Assembly (NCBI RefSeq): GCF_900112305.1
Contig: NZ_FOKT01000005.1
Coordinates: 362,546-426,545, forward strand
Direction of reading: 5' to 3'
Length of the DNA: 64,000 nucleotides
Source: Microbulbifer thermotolerans
Lineage (GTDB): Bacteria > Pseudomonadota > Gammaproteobacteria > Pseudomonadales > Cellvibrionaceae
Shown: piece by piece, positions 1-8,877 of the stretch
Numbering within the stretch: the first letter of the stretch is position 1
How the letters are laid out: every line of letters starts with the position of its first letter
The notes under the pieces: generated by a model
Databases searched by the model: none
Seen by the model: only the letters and a program-made list of their open reading frames with translations
What the model was told of the DNA's origin: nothing
Program-made: the position numbers and the translations under genes

Positions 1-783
1 GCCAAATCCCTAAAGCCGCAGTTTTCGAAACTGAATCCGATCAAAGGTCTTAAGCGGCAGTTCTCCTCCCAGGCGCTGGCGGAACTGGCCAAGGCAATCG
101 CCAAGTCGCTCTTGGTGGGCAGTGTGGTCGCCGCCTTTCTGATGACCCGCCGCGGCGAGTTTATGGCGCTTATGGACATGCCGAGGGAGCAGGCCTTGGC
201 TGCCGCGCTGCGGCTTGCGGCCCAGGCCTGCGGCCTGATGGTGTTGTCGCTGATCGTGGTGATACTGATCGACGTGCCCTACCAACTGTGGAGCCACGCC
301 AAAAAGCTGCGTATGAGCAAGGAGGAAATCCGCCGGGAGCACAAGGAAACCGAGGGGGACCCGCAGCTCAAGGCCCGCATCCGCCAGCAACAGCAGGCCA
401 TGGCCCGCAGCCGAATGATGAGCAAGGTGCCGGAAGCGGATGTGATTGTCACCAACCCGACCCACTACGCCGTCGCGCTGCGTTACGACGAAACCCGCAT
501 GGCGGCACCGCGGGTGGTGGCCAAGGGGGTGGACGCGGTGGCCGCGCGCATTCGCGAACTGGGGGCGGAACACGATGTGCCCTTGCTCGAGGCTCCGCCA
601 CTGGCGCGTGCCCTTTACCGCCATGTGGACCTGGACCGGGAAATTCCCGGTCAGCTCTATACCGCTGTCGCGGAAGTATTGGTGTGGGCTATACGCCTGC
701 GCCGCGCCCGCAACGGTGATGGTGAATTCCCCGAGACGCCGGCCGATTTGCCGGTTCCTGAAGAGATGGAGGTTACCCCGTGA
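1..783 (+). CDS. flhB: Flagellar export switch protein FlhB (3' part only)
   Basis: FlhB is an inner-membrane component of the flagellar type III export gate. Its cytoplasmic domain cleaves itself and switches the substrate class from rod/hook to filament. The reading frame is open from the first base, so the N-terminus lies outside the window; 260 residues are visible. They contain the last membrane helices (a hydrophobic stretch at visible residues about 70-90), a charged linker with a run of Gln, and the autocleavage motif NPTH encoded at 454-465. The C-terminal domain ends with the usual QLYTAVAEVLVWA-type helix. Its TGA overlaps the GTG start of flhA, indicating translational coupling. 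A second, stand-alone copy of this C-terminal domain lies near 40.5 kb. Confidence 0.96.
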   Translation, partial: AKSLKPQFSKLNPIKGLKRQFSSQALAELAKAIAKSLLVGSVVAAFLMTRRGEFMALMDMPREQALAAALRLAAQACGLMVLSLIVVILIDVPYQLWSHAKKLRMSKEEIRREHKETEGDPQLKARIRQQQQAMARSRMMSKVPEADVIVTNPTHYAVALRYDETRMAAPRVVAKGVDAVAARIRELGAEHDVPLLEAPPLARALYRHVDLDREIPGQLYTAVAEVLVWAIRLRRARNGDGEFPETPADLPVPEEMEVTP

Positions 784-2861
784 ATCCGATGAGCCGGTAT
801 CTGGGTATGGAGGGGCTTGGCAGCCCCGGCGGCAAACTGCTGGCGGGGCCGGTGCTGATCCTGTTGATCATGGCAATGCTGATACTGCCGTTGCCACCCT
901 TTGCCCTGGACCTGTTCTTCACTTTCAATATCGCGCTGTCACTGATGGTGCTGCTGGTGAGCATGTTTACACTGCGGGCGCTGGACTTTGCCGCCTTCCC
1001 GGCAGTGCTGCTGTTTACCACCCTGTTGCGTCTGGCCCTGAACGTCGCCTCCACCCGTGTCGTTTTGATGGAAGGACACCAGGGGGGCGCCGCTGCGGGC
1101 AAGGTGATCGAAGCCTTCGGCCAGTTCCTTGTGGGGGGCAACTTCGCCGTGGGGCTGGTGGTCTTCCTGATTCTGGTAGTCATCAATTTCATGGTGATTA
1201 CCAAGGGGGCCGGCCGCATCGCCGAGGTGGGGGCGCGCTTTATGCTCGACGCCATGCCCGGTAAGCAGATGGCGATAGACGCCGACCTCAACGCGGGTCT
1301 GATCGGTGAGGAAGAAGCCCGCGCGCGCCGCGCCGAGGTGGCGCGGGAAGCGGATTTCTACGGTTCCATGGACGGCGCCAGTAAATTCGTGCGCGGCGAC
1401 GCTGTCGCGGGTCTGGTGATCATGGCCGTGAACATTATCGGTGGCTTGCTGATCGGCACCATGCAGCACGATATGTCATTTGCCGATGCCGCGCGCACCT
1501 ATACCCTGCTGACGATCGGCGACGGTCTGGTGGCACAGATTCCGGCCCTGGTGATCTCCACCGCCGCTGGTGTCACCGTGTCCCGCGTCAATACCGACCA
1601 GGACGTGGGGCAGCAGATGATCGACCAGCTGCTCACCAATCCCAAAGTACTTTTTCTTGCCGCTGGTGTCATGGGGCTGTTGGGACTGGTGCCGGGCATG
1701 CCGAATTTTGTTTTCCTGCTGTTCACCGTCTTGCTTGCCGGCATGGCATGGATGATTGGCCGCAGGCGGGACGACCGCCTGGCGGAAGAGCAGATGCAGG
1801 CGGAAGCGCCGCAGCAGCAGGAGCCTCCCGAGGCGAGCTGGGACGACGTGGAACTGATCGATACCCTGGGCCTGGAAGTGGGGCACCGCCTGATTCCCCT
1901 GGTGGACCAGCGCCAGAAAGGCGAGCTGCTGGGACGGATTAAAAGCGTGCGCAAGAAATTCGCCCGCGAGGTGGGCTTCCTGCCGCCGGTTGTGCATATC
2001 CGCGACAACCTGGAACTGGGACCCAACACCTATGTGGTTACCCTCAAGGGGGCCGAAGTGGGCCGCGGGGAGTCTTTCCCCGGGAAGTGGCTAGCCATCA
2101 ACCCCGGCCAGGTTACCGGCGAGCTGGCGGGCACCCCTACCGAAGACCCGGCGTTTGGCCTGCCGGCGGTGTGGATCGACGACGATCAGCGCGAGCACGC
2201 CCAGGTATATGGCTACACAGTGGTGGACGCCGGCACCGTGGTGGCGACCCATTTCAATCACTTGCTGCACCGCCACGCTGCCGAGATGCTCGGCCGACAG
2301 GAGGTGCAGCAACTGCTCGACAAGCTCGCGGGCGAAAACAAGAGTCTGGTGGAGGAAGTGGTGCCCAAGGTGGTGTCCCTGACAGTTCTGCAGCGCATCT
2401 TGCAGAACTTGTTGGACGAGGATGTCCCCATCCGCGATCTGCGCAGCATCCTCGATACCTTGGCGGATTGCGAGGGGCAGCAGCAGGACCCCATGGGTCT
2501 CACCGCACGGGTCCGCCTGGCCTTGGGGCGGGCCATTATCCACCACTGGTTCCCGGGGCGGGATGAGCTGCGGGTGATCGGCCTGGACAGTCGCCTGGAG
2601 CAGGTACTGACCCAGGCACTAGAAGGAGGCGGTGCCCTGGAACCGGGACTGGCGGATACCCTGATGGCACAGGCCGCGGCGGCGCTGGAGCGCCAGGAGA
2701 CCGCCGGCGAGCCGCCGGTGTTGGTGGTGCCCCACGGGCTGCGCCCGCTGCTGGCGCATTTCCTGCGCCGGCGCCTGCGCCACCTGACGGTGATATCCCA
2801 GGCGGAGATCCCCGACGACCGCCACCTGCGCGTGACCAACCTGATTGGCGGCGCGGCCTAA
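780..2861 (+). CDS. flhA: Flagellar export gate protein FlhA
   Basis: FlhA forms the nonameric export gate: an N-terminal membrane channel and a cytoplasmic ring that docks chaperone-substrate complexes. The 693-residue length is normal for the family. The first 330 or so residues contain hydrophobic helices, with the conserved FHIPEP-region motif KFVRGDAVAG near residue 202. After a Gln/Glu-rich linker (about 340-360) comes the cytoplasmic domain, ending in LRVTNLIGGAA. The start is GTG, overlapping the flhB stop. No flhF or flhG follows; the next gene is fliA after about 220 bp, unlike the flhA-flhF-flhG-fliA order of Pseudomonas and Vibrio. Confidence 0.97.
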   Translation: MNPMSRYLGMEGLGSPGGKLLAGPVLILLIMAMLILPLPPFALDLFFTFNIALSLMVLLVSMFTLRALDFAAFPAVLLFTTLLRLALNVASTRVVLMEGHQGGAAAGKVIEAFGQFLVGGNFAVGLVVFLILVVINFMVITKGAGRIAEVGARFMLDAMPGKQMAIDADLNAGLIGEEEARARRAEVAREADFYGSMDGASKFVRGDAVAGLVIMAVNIIGGLLIGTMQHDMSFADAARTYTLLTIGDGLVAQIPALVISTAAGVTVSRVNTDQDVGQQMIDQLLTNPKVLFLAAGVMGLLGLVPGMPNFVFLLFTVLLAGMAWMIGRRRDDRLAEEQMQAEAPQQQEPPEASWDDVELIDTLGLEVGHRLIPLVDQRQKGELLGRIKSVRKKFAREVGFLPPVVHIRDNLELGPNTYVVTLKGAEVGRGESFPGKWLAINPGQVTGELAGTPTEDPAFGLPAVWIDDDQREHAQVYGYTVVDAGTVVATHFNHLLHRHAAEMLGRQEVQQLLDKLAGENKSLVEEVVPKVVSLTVLQRILQNLLDEDVPIRDLRSILDTLADCEGQQQDPMGLTARVRLALGRAIIHHWFPGRDELRVIGLDSRLEQVLTQALEGGGALEPGLADTLMAQAAAALERQETAGEPPVLVVPHGLRPLLAHFLRRRLRHLTVISQAEIPDDRHLRVTNLIGGAA

Positions 2862-3080
2862 GATGCCGCGCCCTCCCGCGCTTCGCCCCGCGGCAAGGTT
2901 GAGATCTCCACTGTGGGCGAGAGTGACCGCCAGCGGGTGAACTTTCAAATAGCCAGCAACAATTCCCTCTATTCCCCGCATAGAAATTGTCACCGACTGC
3001 AAATAATGGTTCCTCTCCCGCCTGTTTCAGCCGGGCGCAGAGGCAGTTAGAGGAGACAGTAGCACAAGCCGGGGAATCGC

Positions 3081-3782
3081 ATGTATACGGCACAGGGAAA
3101 AATAAAACGAGACACATTGCTGGAAGAACACCTGCCCATGATCCGGCGCCAGGCGTTGGCCTTGCAGGTAAAACTGCCCTCGGGGATAGATCTGGATGAC
3201 CTGATCCAGGCTGGTACCCTGGGCTTGCTCGACGCGCTGCAGCGTTTCGATCCCAGTGCCGGAGCCAGCTTCTCCACTTTCGCCAGCCAGCGCGTCCGCG
3301 GCGCGATGATCGACGAACTCCGTACCCGAGATTGGTTGCCGCGCAGTGTGCGCCGCAATGCTCGGGCAGTCGAGCAACAGTTGTACAAACTCGAGCAGCG
3401 TCTTGGCCGCCCCGCCAGCGAGCGGGAGATTGCCGCGGAAATGGGTATGAGCCTGCAGGAGTATCGCCAGTTGCTCAGCGATACCAACAACGGTCATTTG
3501 CTCCCCTATGAGGAGTTGGTGGCGGAGAACGGTGAACCGGAAGCCGGTCCGGAAGGGCCCATGTCTCCCTTTGCTGCTCTGCTGGACAGGGAGCAGCGCG
3601 AGCTTCTGATAACTGCGATAGATGCGCTGCCTGAGCGGGAAAAGCTGCTGATGGCCCTCTACTACCAGGAAGAATTGAATTTGAAGGAAATTGGCGCCAT
3701 TCTCGGTGTCACTGAATCCCGTGTCTGCCAGTTGCACAGTCAGGCAATCAAACGTTTGCGCGCTCGGCTGGCAGCCTTGTAG
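3081..3782 (+). CDS. fliA: Flagellar sigma factor FliA (sigma-28)
   Basis: FliA directs RNA polymerase to late flagellar promoters (TAAA-N15-GCCGATAA) and is held inactive by FlgM until the hook is complete. The 233-residue protein has region 2 (DDLIQAGTLGLLDALQRFD, then FSTFASQRVRGAMIDELR), region 3, and a region 4 helix-turn-helix (LKEIGAILGVTESRVCQLHS). The start is preceded by GGGG at a usable distance. Five good matches to its promoter are present in this window (flgM, flgK, flaG, fliC, fliD), and its anti-sigma factor FlgM is encoded 4 kb away. A GC-rich hairpin (GACGGGC/GCCCGTC) lies just after the stop. Confidence 0.97.
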   Translation: MYTAQGKIKRDTLLEEHLPMIRRQALALQVKLPSGIDLDDLIQAGTLGLLDALQRFDPSAGASFSTFASQRVRGAMIDELRTRDWLPRSVRRNARAVEQQLYKLEQRLGRPASEREIAAEMGMSLQEYRQLLSDTNNGHLLPYEELVAENGEPEAGPEGPMSPFAALLDREQRELLITAIDALPEREKLLMALYYQEELNLKEIGAILGVTESRVCQLHSQAIKRLRARLAAL

Positions 3783-3903
3783 GGCGGTGACGGGCGGTCT
3801 GCCCGTCCCGGCTAGATCCTCTCACAGGATGGAAGGAGGAAGGACGGCCGCTGCGCGGGTCATGCTCTACCGTGCAGCGACCGCTCCAATCCCCTGTTTT
3901 TGA

Positions 3904-5055
3904 TTACAGATCCACCCCGAACTCCAGTGCCGCACCCAGGGTATCGTCCGAAGACTTGATTGCGGCCAGATGCAGATGTAGCACGTCGAAGGGGGAAAAG
4001 CCGATGCCGGCGCTGATGGTATCGTCGACTGTACCCTCCAGGTCGTGGCGATAGCCCAGGCGCAGTTGCGCCCAGTCCGCCATATCCAGTTCGACCCCCG
4101 CTCGAGCGAACCGGGCCTCCTCGCCTCCGGGCAGTCGGCTGGCGGTGAAGTCCAGATCAAACAGAGCGGTCAGGATGTCGCCGTTGTAACCGATGCCGCC
4201 GCTGACCAGGGTTTCCAGCGGGACAGGATTGCCGCCGACAGTTTCGTAGTCCTTCTCCACCAGATTGCGCGCTGAGAGGCCGAAGCGTGTTTTGCGCCAG
4301 GTCAGGGTAGCGCCCAGGTCCAGGTTTAAGTCGCTGTCCTCGGTGGTATAGGTGTCCGCATCCAGCTCATCGATATCGTAGTCCGCGGCCGTGGCCGTGT
4401 ACTCGATAGTCTCTATTGTCTGGTGCTTGGGGGTTATTCCCAGGGACAACTGCCAGTCGGGGTTGCCGATGGGAATGGTGCGCGCCAGGACAAGCCCCAG
4501 TTCGCGAACCGCATAGCCGCTGGCGGTGGCGGATGATGTCAGGTTGTCCTCCAGAAAGGGCTCAAGCTGCAGGTTATCTAGGTAATTGCGGTCCTCGTCG
4601 CTGTAGTCAAAAGTGGCGGAGAGCAGCAGGTTCTGCCGCGCGTAGAGCACGGCGCTGACCAGCTCGTTGGGGATCGCCACACTGAATTGCGCGCCGAATT
4701 CGCCGCTGAGCGCGCCTTCTGACAATTCGGAGAGCAGCGCTGAAACACCCTGTGCGTCTTCGACAGTCACCAAAGCGCCATCCAACTGATCGAGACGCTC
4801 CTGCAGTTCATCGCCCACATCCAGAAAGTCATTGCGCTCGTCGGCGATGGCGCCAAAGTTCAGAAAAGTGCCGAAGTCGTCGCCGTCGCGGAAATGGATC
4901 GCGTTGGCCGGATTGAGGATAGCGCTGGTAGTGTAGTCACCCCCAGCTACGCCGGCACCACCCATGGCGCTGGCGCGGCCGCTGAAGATCTCGGCACTGG
5001 CGGTGCCCGATACAAGAAACAGGGCACCGGACAGTGTGGCCAGTTTTTTTGTCAT
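3904..5055 (-). CDS. TraF-like outer-membrane beta-barrel protein
   Basis: A predicted secreted protein of about 383 residues. A signal peptide ending near TASAEIF is followed by a motif (SAMGGAGVAGGDYTTSAILNP) typical of FadL-like and conjugal-transfer 'TraF' barrels in proteobacterial chromosomes. The rest is alternating beta-rich sequence ending in a short aromatic-free strand (LEFGVDL). The function is unknown; the family name does not imply conjugation, and no transfer genes are nearby. The start is the second of two adjacent ATGs (5055 rather than 5058), because GAGG then sits five bases upstream. It lies just downstream of the TonB-like gene and is probably co-transcribed with it. Confidence 0.7.
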   Translation of the reverse strand: MTKKLATLSGALFLVSGTASAEIFSGRASAMGGAGVAGGDYTTSAILNPANAIHFRDGDDFGTFLNFGAIADERNDFLDVGDELQERLDQLDGALVTVEDAQGVSALLSELSEGALSGEFGAQFSVAIPNELVSAVLYARQNLLLSATFDYSDEDRNYLDNLQLEPFLEDNLTSSATASGYAVRELGLVLARTIPIGNPDWQLSLGITPKHQTIETIEYTATAADYDIDELDADTYTTEDSDLNLDLGATLTWRKTRFGLSARNLVEKDYETVGGNPVPLETLVSGGIGYNGDILTALFDLDFTASRLPGGEEARFARAGVELDMADWAQLRLGYRHDLEGTVDDTISAGIGFSPFDVLHLHLAAIKSSDDTLGAALEFGVDL

Positions 5056-5071
5056 CATTTCCTCGCTCCGA

Positions 5072-5434
5072 TCAGCTGGAAAGTTTGAAGTTGATGGGTA
5101 CGACAAACTCATAGCTGTCGATTCCCAGCTCAGCCGGGATGGCAGGGTAAGGGTTGGCGCTCTCAACACTGCGCAAGGCCGCCCGGTTCAGGCTGGAGTA
5201 GTTGGATTCTTTTAGTACCTGGATGTTTTGCACCTGACCTTGGGCGTCGATAGTGACCTGCAGCTGTACCACGCCCTCCCATTTGCGCTCCTGCGCGCGC
5301 CGGGGATAACGGACGTGCTGGGCGGTGTGCTTCTTCAATTGGGTTGCGTATTGGTTGAGCGCGTCGTTGGCGCTTGCAGTGTTCGATGCCGCGGCGGTTA
5401 CTGCCAGGACAAATAGGAGTTTGAGCAGTTTCAT
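5072..5434 (-). CDS. Small periplasmic TonB C-terminal-domain protein
   Basis: A 120-residue protein with a signal peptide (MKLLKLLFVLAVTAAASN, cleavage near TASAND). It is followed by a single TonB C-terminal fold: YPRRAQERKWEGVVQLQVTIDAQG, then the VLKESNYSSLNRAALRSV region. There is no N-terminal membrane anchor and no Pro-rich spacer, so it is not a standard energy-transducing TonB; such short forms occur beside outer-membrane proteins and in cell-envelope loci. The chosen ATG begins the signal peptide, with GGGG upstream; the frame is open further upstream but codes for nothing recognisable. It lies 16 bp upstream of the TraF-like barrel gene, suggesting an operon. Confidence 0.75.
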   Translation of the reverse strand: MKLLKLLFVLAVTAAASNTASANDALNQYATQLKKHTAQHVRYPRRAQERKWEGVVQLQVTIDAQGQVQNIQVLKESNYSSLNRAALRSVESANPYPAIPAELGIDSYEFVVPINFKLSS

Positions 5435-5594
5435 GGCTTGATTCCCCGGTGAAAGTGTTTCGGACTTGAGTCTTAGGAGATGTGAAATTGCGGCGCCAAG
5501 CGACGCCGGTGGGCCGAAACGGTCCACACTTTCACTATCGGCGGAATAAAAGCGGGCTTTAGTAGAGAATTGGGGCGCAGCCGATAATTCGCTT

Positions 5595-5811
5595 AGGGAA
5601 CCTCTGATTAATTCGCGCGAACACTATGGTAGCTTCCGGGGCGCTCAGGCAATAGGATAGCCATTTCGAGAACGCATGAGTACTTTCCTGAGGCTCCGAC
5701 GGATACATCCCTGTATCCGACGGTTTCGAAATGGCCAGCCTACACCTGAGCTTCTCTTCTGGCTTCAAAGAGTTTTTACCGTCAGGAAGTGAATTAATCA
5801 GAGGTTCTTTA
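5595..5811. repeat. MITE-like palindromic element, copy 1
   Basis: A non-coding element bounded by inverted repeats: GAACCTCTGATTAATTC at the left and its complement at the right. Inside, CAGGCAATAGGATAGCCATTTCGA pairs imperfectly with TTTCGAAATGGCCAGCCTACACCTG, and the palindrome GGATAC-ATCCCT-GTATCC (5701-5718) caps the structure. A second copy lies at 30.8 kb with the same ends and cap but a different, still paired, stem. It fills most of the 477-bp gap between the TonB-like and EAL-HDOD genes; the rest of that gap shows no gene. Confidence 0.8.
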
Positions 5812-5911
5812 GGGAAGTCAAAACACTGCGCCCTGAACCTGTCTGGAACCGTCAGAGCGCTCGTGGGCTCCGCAGTGGCTGCTCACCGGGGCGGAGCCGG
5901 GAGGCTATGTG

Positions 5912-7156
5912 TCAGTCCGCGGAGCTCATCGCTTTCTGAACCTGTTGCGCCCAGCCAATGGCGTGGCGGTAGGCGGCCTCGTAGAACCGGGTATCTTTCA
6001 GCAGGGTGAGTTCATCGAAGAGGCCCTGCTCGTAGCGTTCCACCTCACCGAGGACTTCACCCAAGCTGCCGCCGCGCGCCAACAGGGCGCTTTTGACTTC
6101 TTTGCTCAGGGGTACCTGCTCCATCAGTTCCGGCATGGAAATATCCATCAGTGCATCCAGCTGCGACAGCAGGCCGACAATAAAATAGTTAACAGTGTCG
6201 CTGTGCCCGGCAATTTCCGCCAGAACCTCGCACATGCGGCCGCGCACCAGCATACTGCGGGTGAGTGCTTCCGGCTTGTTGTGCTCACCGGATACCAGGA
6301 ATAAGTTGGCCCAGCGCTTGATCTCTTCAAGGCCTACAAGTGCGATGGCATGGGATAAGGAGCGTACTTCACGGCGCAGACCCATGGCGGCGGAGTTGAC
6401 GACCTTCAATATGCGGTAGGTGAGGTTGGCGTCCTTGAGCGCGATTTGCTCCAGACGCATTGGCGATGCTTCCGGGCTGTGTAGCTCTGACAACAGTTGC
6501 AGTAGCAGTACCTTGTTACCGCTGATCTTCTTGCCCTTGATTGGGGTGGGGGCGCTGAGAAAATTGCCTTGGTAGTAGTCGAACCCCAGATCCGCACAGC
6601 GCTCGAACTGCTCGCGGTTGTCGACCTTGTCCGCCAGAATCTTTACGCCATTTGCCCGCAGTTTGCGTACCGCCCGGTCGAGGGCAGCGTCGTTTAATTG
6701 CCGGGTGTCCACCTTGACGATATGCACTAGCTCCACCAGTACATCCAGTTCGACGTCGTCGGGGTCGTAACCCGCCATTGCGAGGCGGTAACCGCGCTGA
6801 GCCAGGAGTTTAAGCTGTTCTACACGCTCGGAAGTGAGCAGCATACCTTCCGGCACTTCCAGAATATATTGATCCTTGGGCAGGTCCGGAAGCTCGGGGG
6901 CCAGGATCACTTCATCGGTGACTTTGAGGAAGCCGGGTACCCGTTGCATGCGGCCGTCCTGGAACAGCTGGGTATAGGTGCCGAGAATGACTGCACTGCT
7001 GGCTTCTATATCCGATAGCGTCGCCCCGAGGGATGGCTGCTCTCCCTGCACCAGCAGGTCAAGGGCGACAACCTCCTGGCCGCGGTTATACACGGGTCGG
7101 CAGGCCAGACTCACTTCCAGCAGATCATCATCAATAACATCTGGTAATCGTGTCAC
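5912..7156 (-). CDS. EAL-HDOD signalling protein (degenerate EAL domain)
   Basis: A 414-residue cytoplasmic protein with an N-terminal EAL-like domain (about 15-195) and a C-terminal HDOD domain (about 200-400). The EAL signature is lost (LLVQ in place of the EAL segment) and the usual AEGVET glutamate is replaced (ADKVDN), so c-di-GMP hydrolysis is unlikely; such proteins act as regulators or effectors. The QGNFLSAP segment marks the end of the EAL fold, and SHAIALVGLEEIKRW is typical of HDOD. EAL-HDOD proteins affect motility in other gammaproteobacteria (known of the family, for example Vibrio CdgJ). The start is GTG with AGGAGA upstream. It follows flgN on the same strand after 60 bp. Confidence 0.85.
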   Translation of the reverse strand: MTRLPDVIDDDLLEVSLACRPVYNRGQEVVALDLLVQGEQPSLGATLSDIEASSAVILGTYTQLFQDGRMQRVPGFLKVTDEVILAPELPDLPKDQYILEVPEGMLLTSERVEQLKLLAQRGYRLAMAGYDPDDVELDVLVELVHIVKVDTRQLNDAALDRAVRKLRANGVKILADKVDNREQFERCADLGFDYYQGNFLSAPTPIKGKKISGNKVLLLQLLSELHSPEASPMRLEQIALKDANLTYRILKVVNSAAMGLRREVRSLSHAIALVGLEEIKRWANLFLVSGEHNKPEALTRSMLVRGRMCEVLAEIAGHSDTVNYFIVGLLSQLDALMDISMPELMEQVPLSKEVKSALLARGGSLGEVLGEVERYEQGLFDELTLLKDTRFYEAAYRHAIGWAQQVQKAMSSAD

Positions 7157-7216
7157 GCTGTCGACTCTCCTGGCGCTGACATAAAGAGTAAATCGGGGAA
7201 GGGGGCCAAGCCGGCC

Positions 7217-7666
7217 TTATGCCCGCGAGTTGATGCGCCCGGATTGGGCCTGGGCCCGGCCGTCCGGGCCGTAGAGATCTTTACCCGCTGCTGCCTGAAG
7301 GAAATCCAGCAGGCGGCGGTTGTGTTCCGCTCGAAGATCGATCAGGGCGCCGTTGCCCCGGTTGAGTTCCGCCACCTCGGCGGCGCATTCGCAAATGGCG
7401 CGCCATAGCGGCAGGCAGCCGGCGTCGTTGGCGGCGCGCTCGTCCCCCTCGCGATTGTCGCTGTAACCCAGGCGGAGCAGAGCCTGGCGGCGATGGCGTT
7501 CAAAATCTTCCACTGCCCCGAGCTGCGCCTGCTTTCGCTCCGCCAGCTGTGACAGCCTAGTGCCGTCCACTCGGCCTTCCAGCAGCACGCCGCGCTCTTC
7601 CCGCAACAGTTCCAACAGCTGTTGCAAGCGGGTCATCTGTTGTTCCAGGTGGTCCGCCAGTGCCAT
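7217..7666 (-). CDS. flgN: Flagellar export chaperone FlgN
   Basis: FlgN is the cytoplasmic chaperone for the hook-filament junction proteins FlgK and FlgL, which are encoded in this window. The 149-residue, mostly helical protein starts MALADHLEQQMTRLQQLLELL and has the Leu- and Glu-rich heptads of the family. The C-terminal region (RAEHNRRLLDFLQAA...LYGPDGRAQ) matches the usual FlgN ending. It lies 4 bp downstream of flgM, the standard flgM-flgN pair. Confidence 0.9.
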   Translation of the reverse strand: MALADHLEQQMTRLQQLLELLREERGVLLEGRVDGTRLSQLAERKQAQLGAVEDFERHRRQALLRLGYSDNREGDERAANDAGCLPLWRAICECAAEVAELNRGNGALIDLRAEHNRRLLDFLQAAAGKDLYGPDGRAQAQSGRINSRA

Positions 7667-7670
7667 GGCG

Positions 7671-7943
7671 TCACGTTTCCACCAGTTCGCGAAGGCTTTG
7701 AATCAGGCCGTCGGCAATCTTGTCCGCGCGGATTTCCAGGCGTCCTTCGGCAATGGCCTGGCGCAACTCTTCCACCCGCACGGTGTCGATATCTTGACTG
7801 TTGTCGGCGCTCGCCTGACGCAGGCGGCTGACATCGGCGGAGGCTTCCGCCGCTTCGGTTTTGGGCGCCGGTGCTGTTTCGTTGCGTCCGCCCTCGTGCG
7901 GAGCCTTGGCGGCGGTCAACTGGGCGATATTGTCGATTTTCAA
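7671..7943 (-). CDS. flgM: Anti-sigma-28 factor FlgM
   Basis: FlgM binds FliA and blocks late flagellar transcription; it is exported through the finished hook, releasing FliA. The 90-residue protein has the typical start (MKIDN), a low-complexity disordered N-terminal half, and the sigma-binding C-terminal helices (DTVRVEELRQAIAEGRLEIR, then ADKIADGLIQSL). A near-perfect sigma-28 promoter lies just upstream, so flgMN is under its own sigma factor as in enterics. Confidence 0.93.
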   Translation of the reverse strand: MKIDNIAQLTAAKAPHEGGRNETAPAPKTEAAEASADVSRLRQASADNSQDIDTVRVEELRQAIAEGRLEIRADKIADGLIQSLRELVET

Positions 7944-7972
7944 GGGGGAATCTCCATCATGTTTCGTTGGCT

Positions 7973-7999
7973 ATATCGGCCCGTTTTAACGCTTCTTTA
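7973..7999 (-). promoter_or_regulatory. Sigma-28 promoter of flgMN
   Basis: On the reverse strand TAAAGAAG, 11 bases, then GCCGATAT, matching TAAAGTTT-N11-GCCGATAA with exact spacing. It lies about 30 bp upstream of the flgM start. Confidence 0.85.
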
Positions 8000-8043
8000 A
8001 CTGACAGCTGTGGCGTTTGTCGCAAATCCGGCGTGATCTGGCG

Positions 8044-8721
8044 CTAAAAATTGACCTGTGCCTGCCCCGGGCCACTTACCACTGCAAATATTTGTCTTCT
8101 GTCCGCCAGACGCACCCGTATTTTTTCACCGAGTGCACCCTCCTCCAGGGCGATCCCTTCGCGGGCGATGCGGAATCCCTGGCCGCGCGCCTCGACGGTT
8201 ACCGGTTGGCGCCGCAGCACCAGGGGAACAGGCTTTAGCTGCTGTTCTTGCAGCACCGTACCGGCATTCAATGGACGGCTCGCGATTTGCCCGACTATCT
8301 GCTCCCGCTCCAGCACTGCGCCCCGGGGCAGGTTGCTCAGATCACCTCTGGTTCTGCGCAGCATGTCCGCGTCGATCCGGGTGCCGGCCTCTATCCGCCG
8401 GGCGCTCACCCAGTAGTCACCGATGATCGATATCTTTGCCTGCAGGTAGCGGACTCTGCCGTCGGCGCCGCAGCGCACGCCGACGGTGACCAGGCCGCGT
8501 AGCTGTTGCCCCTTGCCAGGCAGGAAAGGCCTTGGATTTTCACAGTGCGGCAGTCGCGCGGGTGCCGGTTGTACTTCAATCCGCACTTCCCGGCCCGGTT
8601 GTGTGGCCTGCCGGCTGAGAAATTTGCGCACGGCATCTGTCGCCGGGTCCGTTGTCGCGGCGGCACAGAGGGACTGCGCGAACAATAGCAGTGCGATCAG
8701 CGGACCGCGGAGTTCGTTCAT
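8044..8721 (-). CDS. flgA: Flagellar P-ring assembly chaperone FlgA
   Basis: FlgA is a periplasmic chaperone for FlgI, the P-ring protein encoded in the divergent operon. The 225-residue precursor has a signal peptide (IALLLFAQSLCAAA). An N-terminal domain follows, with two cysteines (HCENPRPF, VGVRCGADG), then a SAF domain starting near WVSARRIEAGTRID. The C-terminal portion (LRRQPVTVEARGQGFRIA...EGALGEKIRVR) is characteristic. It lies between the divergent flgB promoter region and flgM, as in many gammaproteobacteria. Confidence 0.92.
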   Translation of the reverse strand: MNELRGPLIALLLFAQSLCAAATTDPATDAVRKFLSRQATQPGREVRIEVQPAPARLPHCENPRPFLPGKGQQLRGLVTVGVRCGADGRVRYLQAKISIIGDYWVSARRIEAGTRIDADMLRRTRGDLSNLPRGAVLEREQIVGQIASRPLNAGTVLQEQQLKPVPLVLRRQPVTVEARGQGFRIAREGIALEEGALGEKIRVRLADRRQIFAVVSGPGQAQVNF

Positions 8722-8786
8722 CTAATTGGCTGCTTATCAGTTTGGGCAGATTGTAAGTGGCGGAGGCTGGGATGAAGAGCGGAAAT

Positions 8787-8820
8787 GGGGGCAAAACCCC
8801 GGCTTGTTTTTCCCTTTGGC
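8787..8820 (+). promoter_or_regulatory. Candidate class II flagellar operator in the flgA-flgB gap
   Basis: A stretch beginning GGGGCAAAACCCC, followed by GGCTTGTTTTTCCCTTTG, lies between the divergent flgA and flgB genes. A closely similar stretch (GGGGCAAAA..CGGGCTT..TTTCCTTTG) lies upstream of fliF. Because both genes head early flagellar operons and flhDC is present in the window, this could be the FlhDC binding site. That is inference from two sites; it does not visibly match the enteric FlhDC box. Confidence 0.45.
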
Positions 8821-8877
8821 TTTGCTTTCTCGGCGGTAGCCTCGAATGTGACCAAGTAAGACTCTGGGAGTTACGGC

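Noticed and set aside
2862..3080. Small gene or flhF/flhG remnant between flhA and fliA
   Set aside because: The gap is only about 220 bp, has stops in all frames of interest, and shows no GTPase or MinD-like motifs.
3904..5055. Evidence of conjugation from the TraF-like gene
   Set aside because: The family is named after a conjugation protein but is widespread as a chromosomal outer-membrane barrel; no transfer genes are present.
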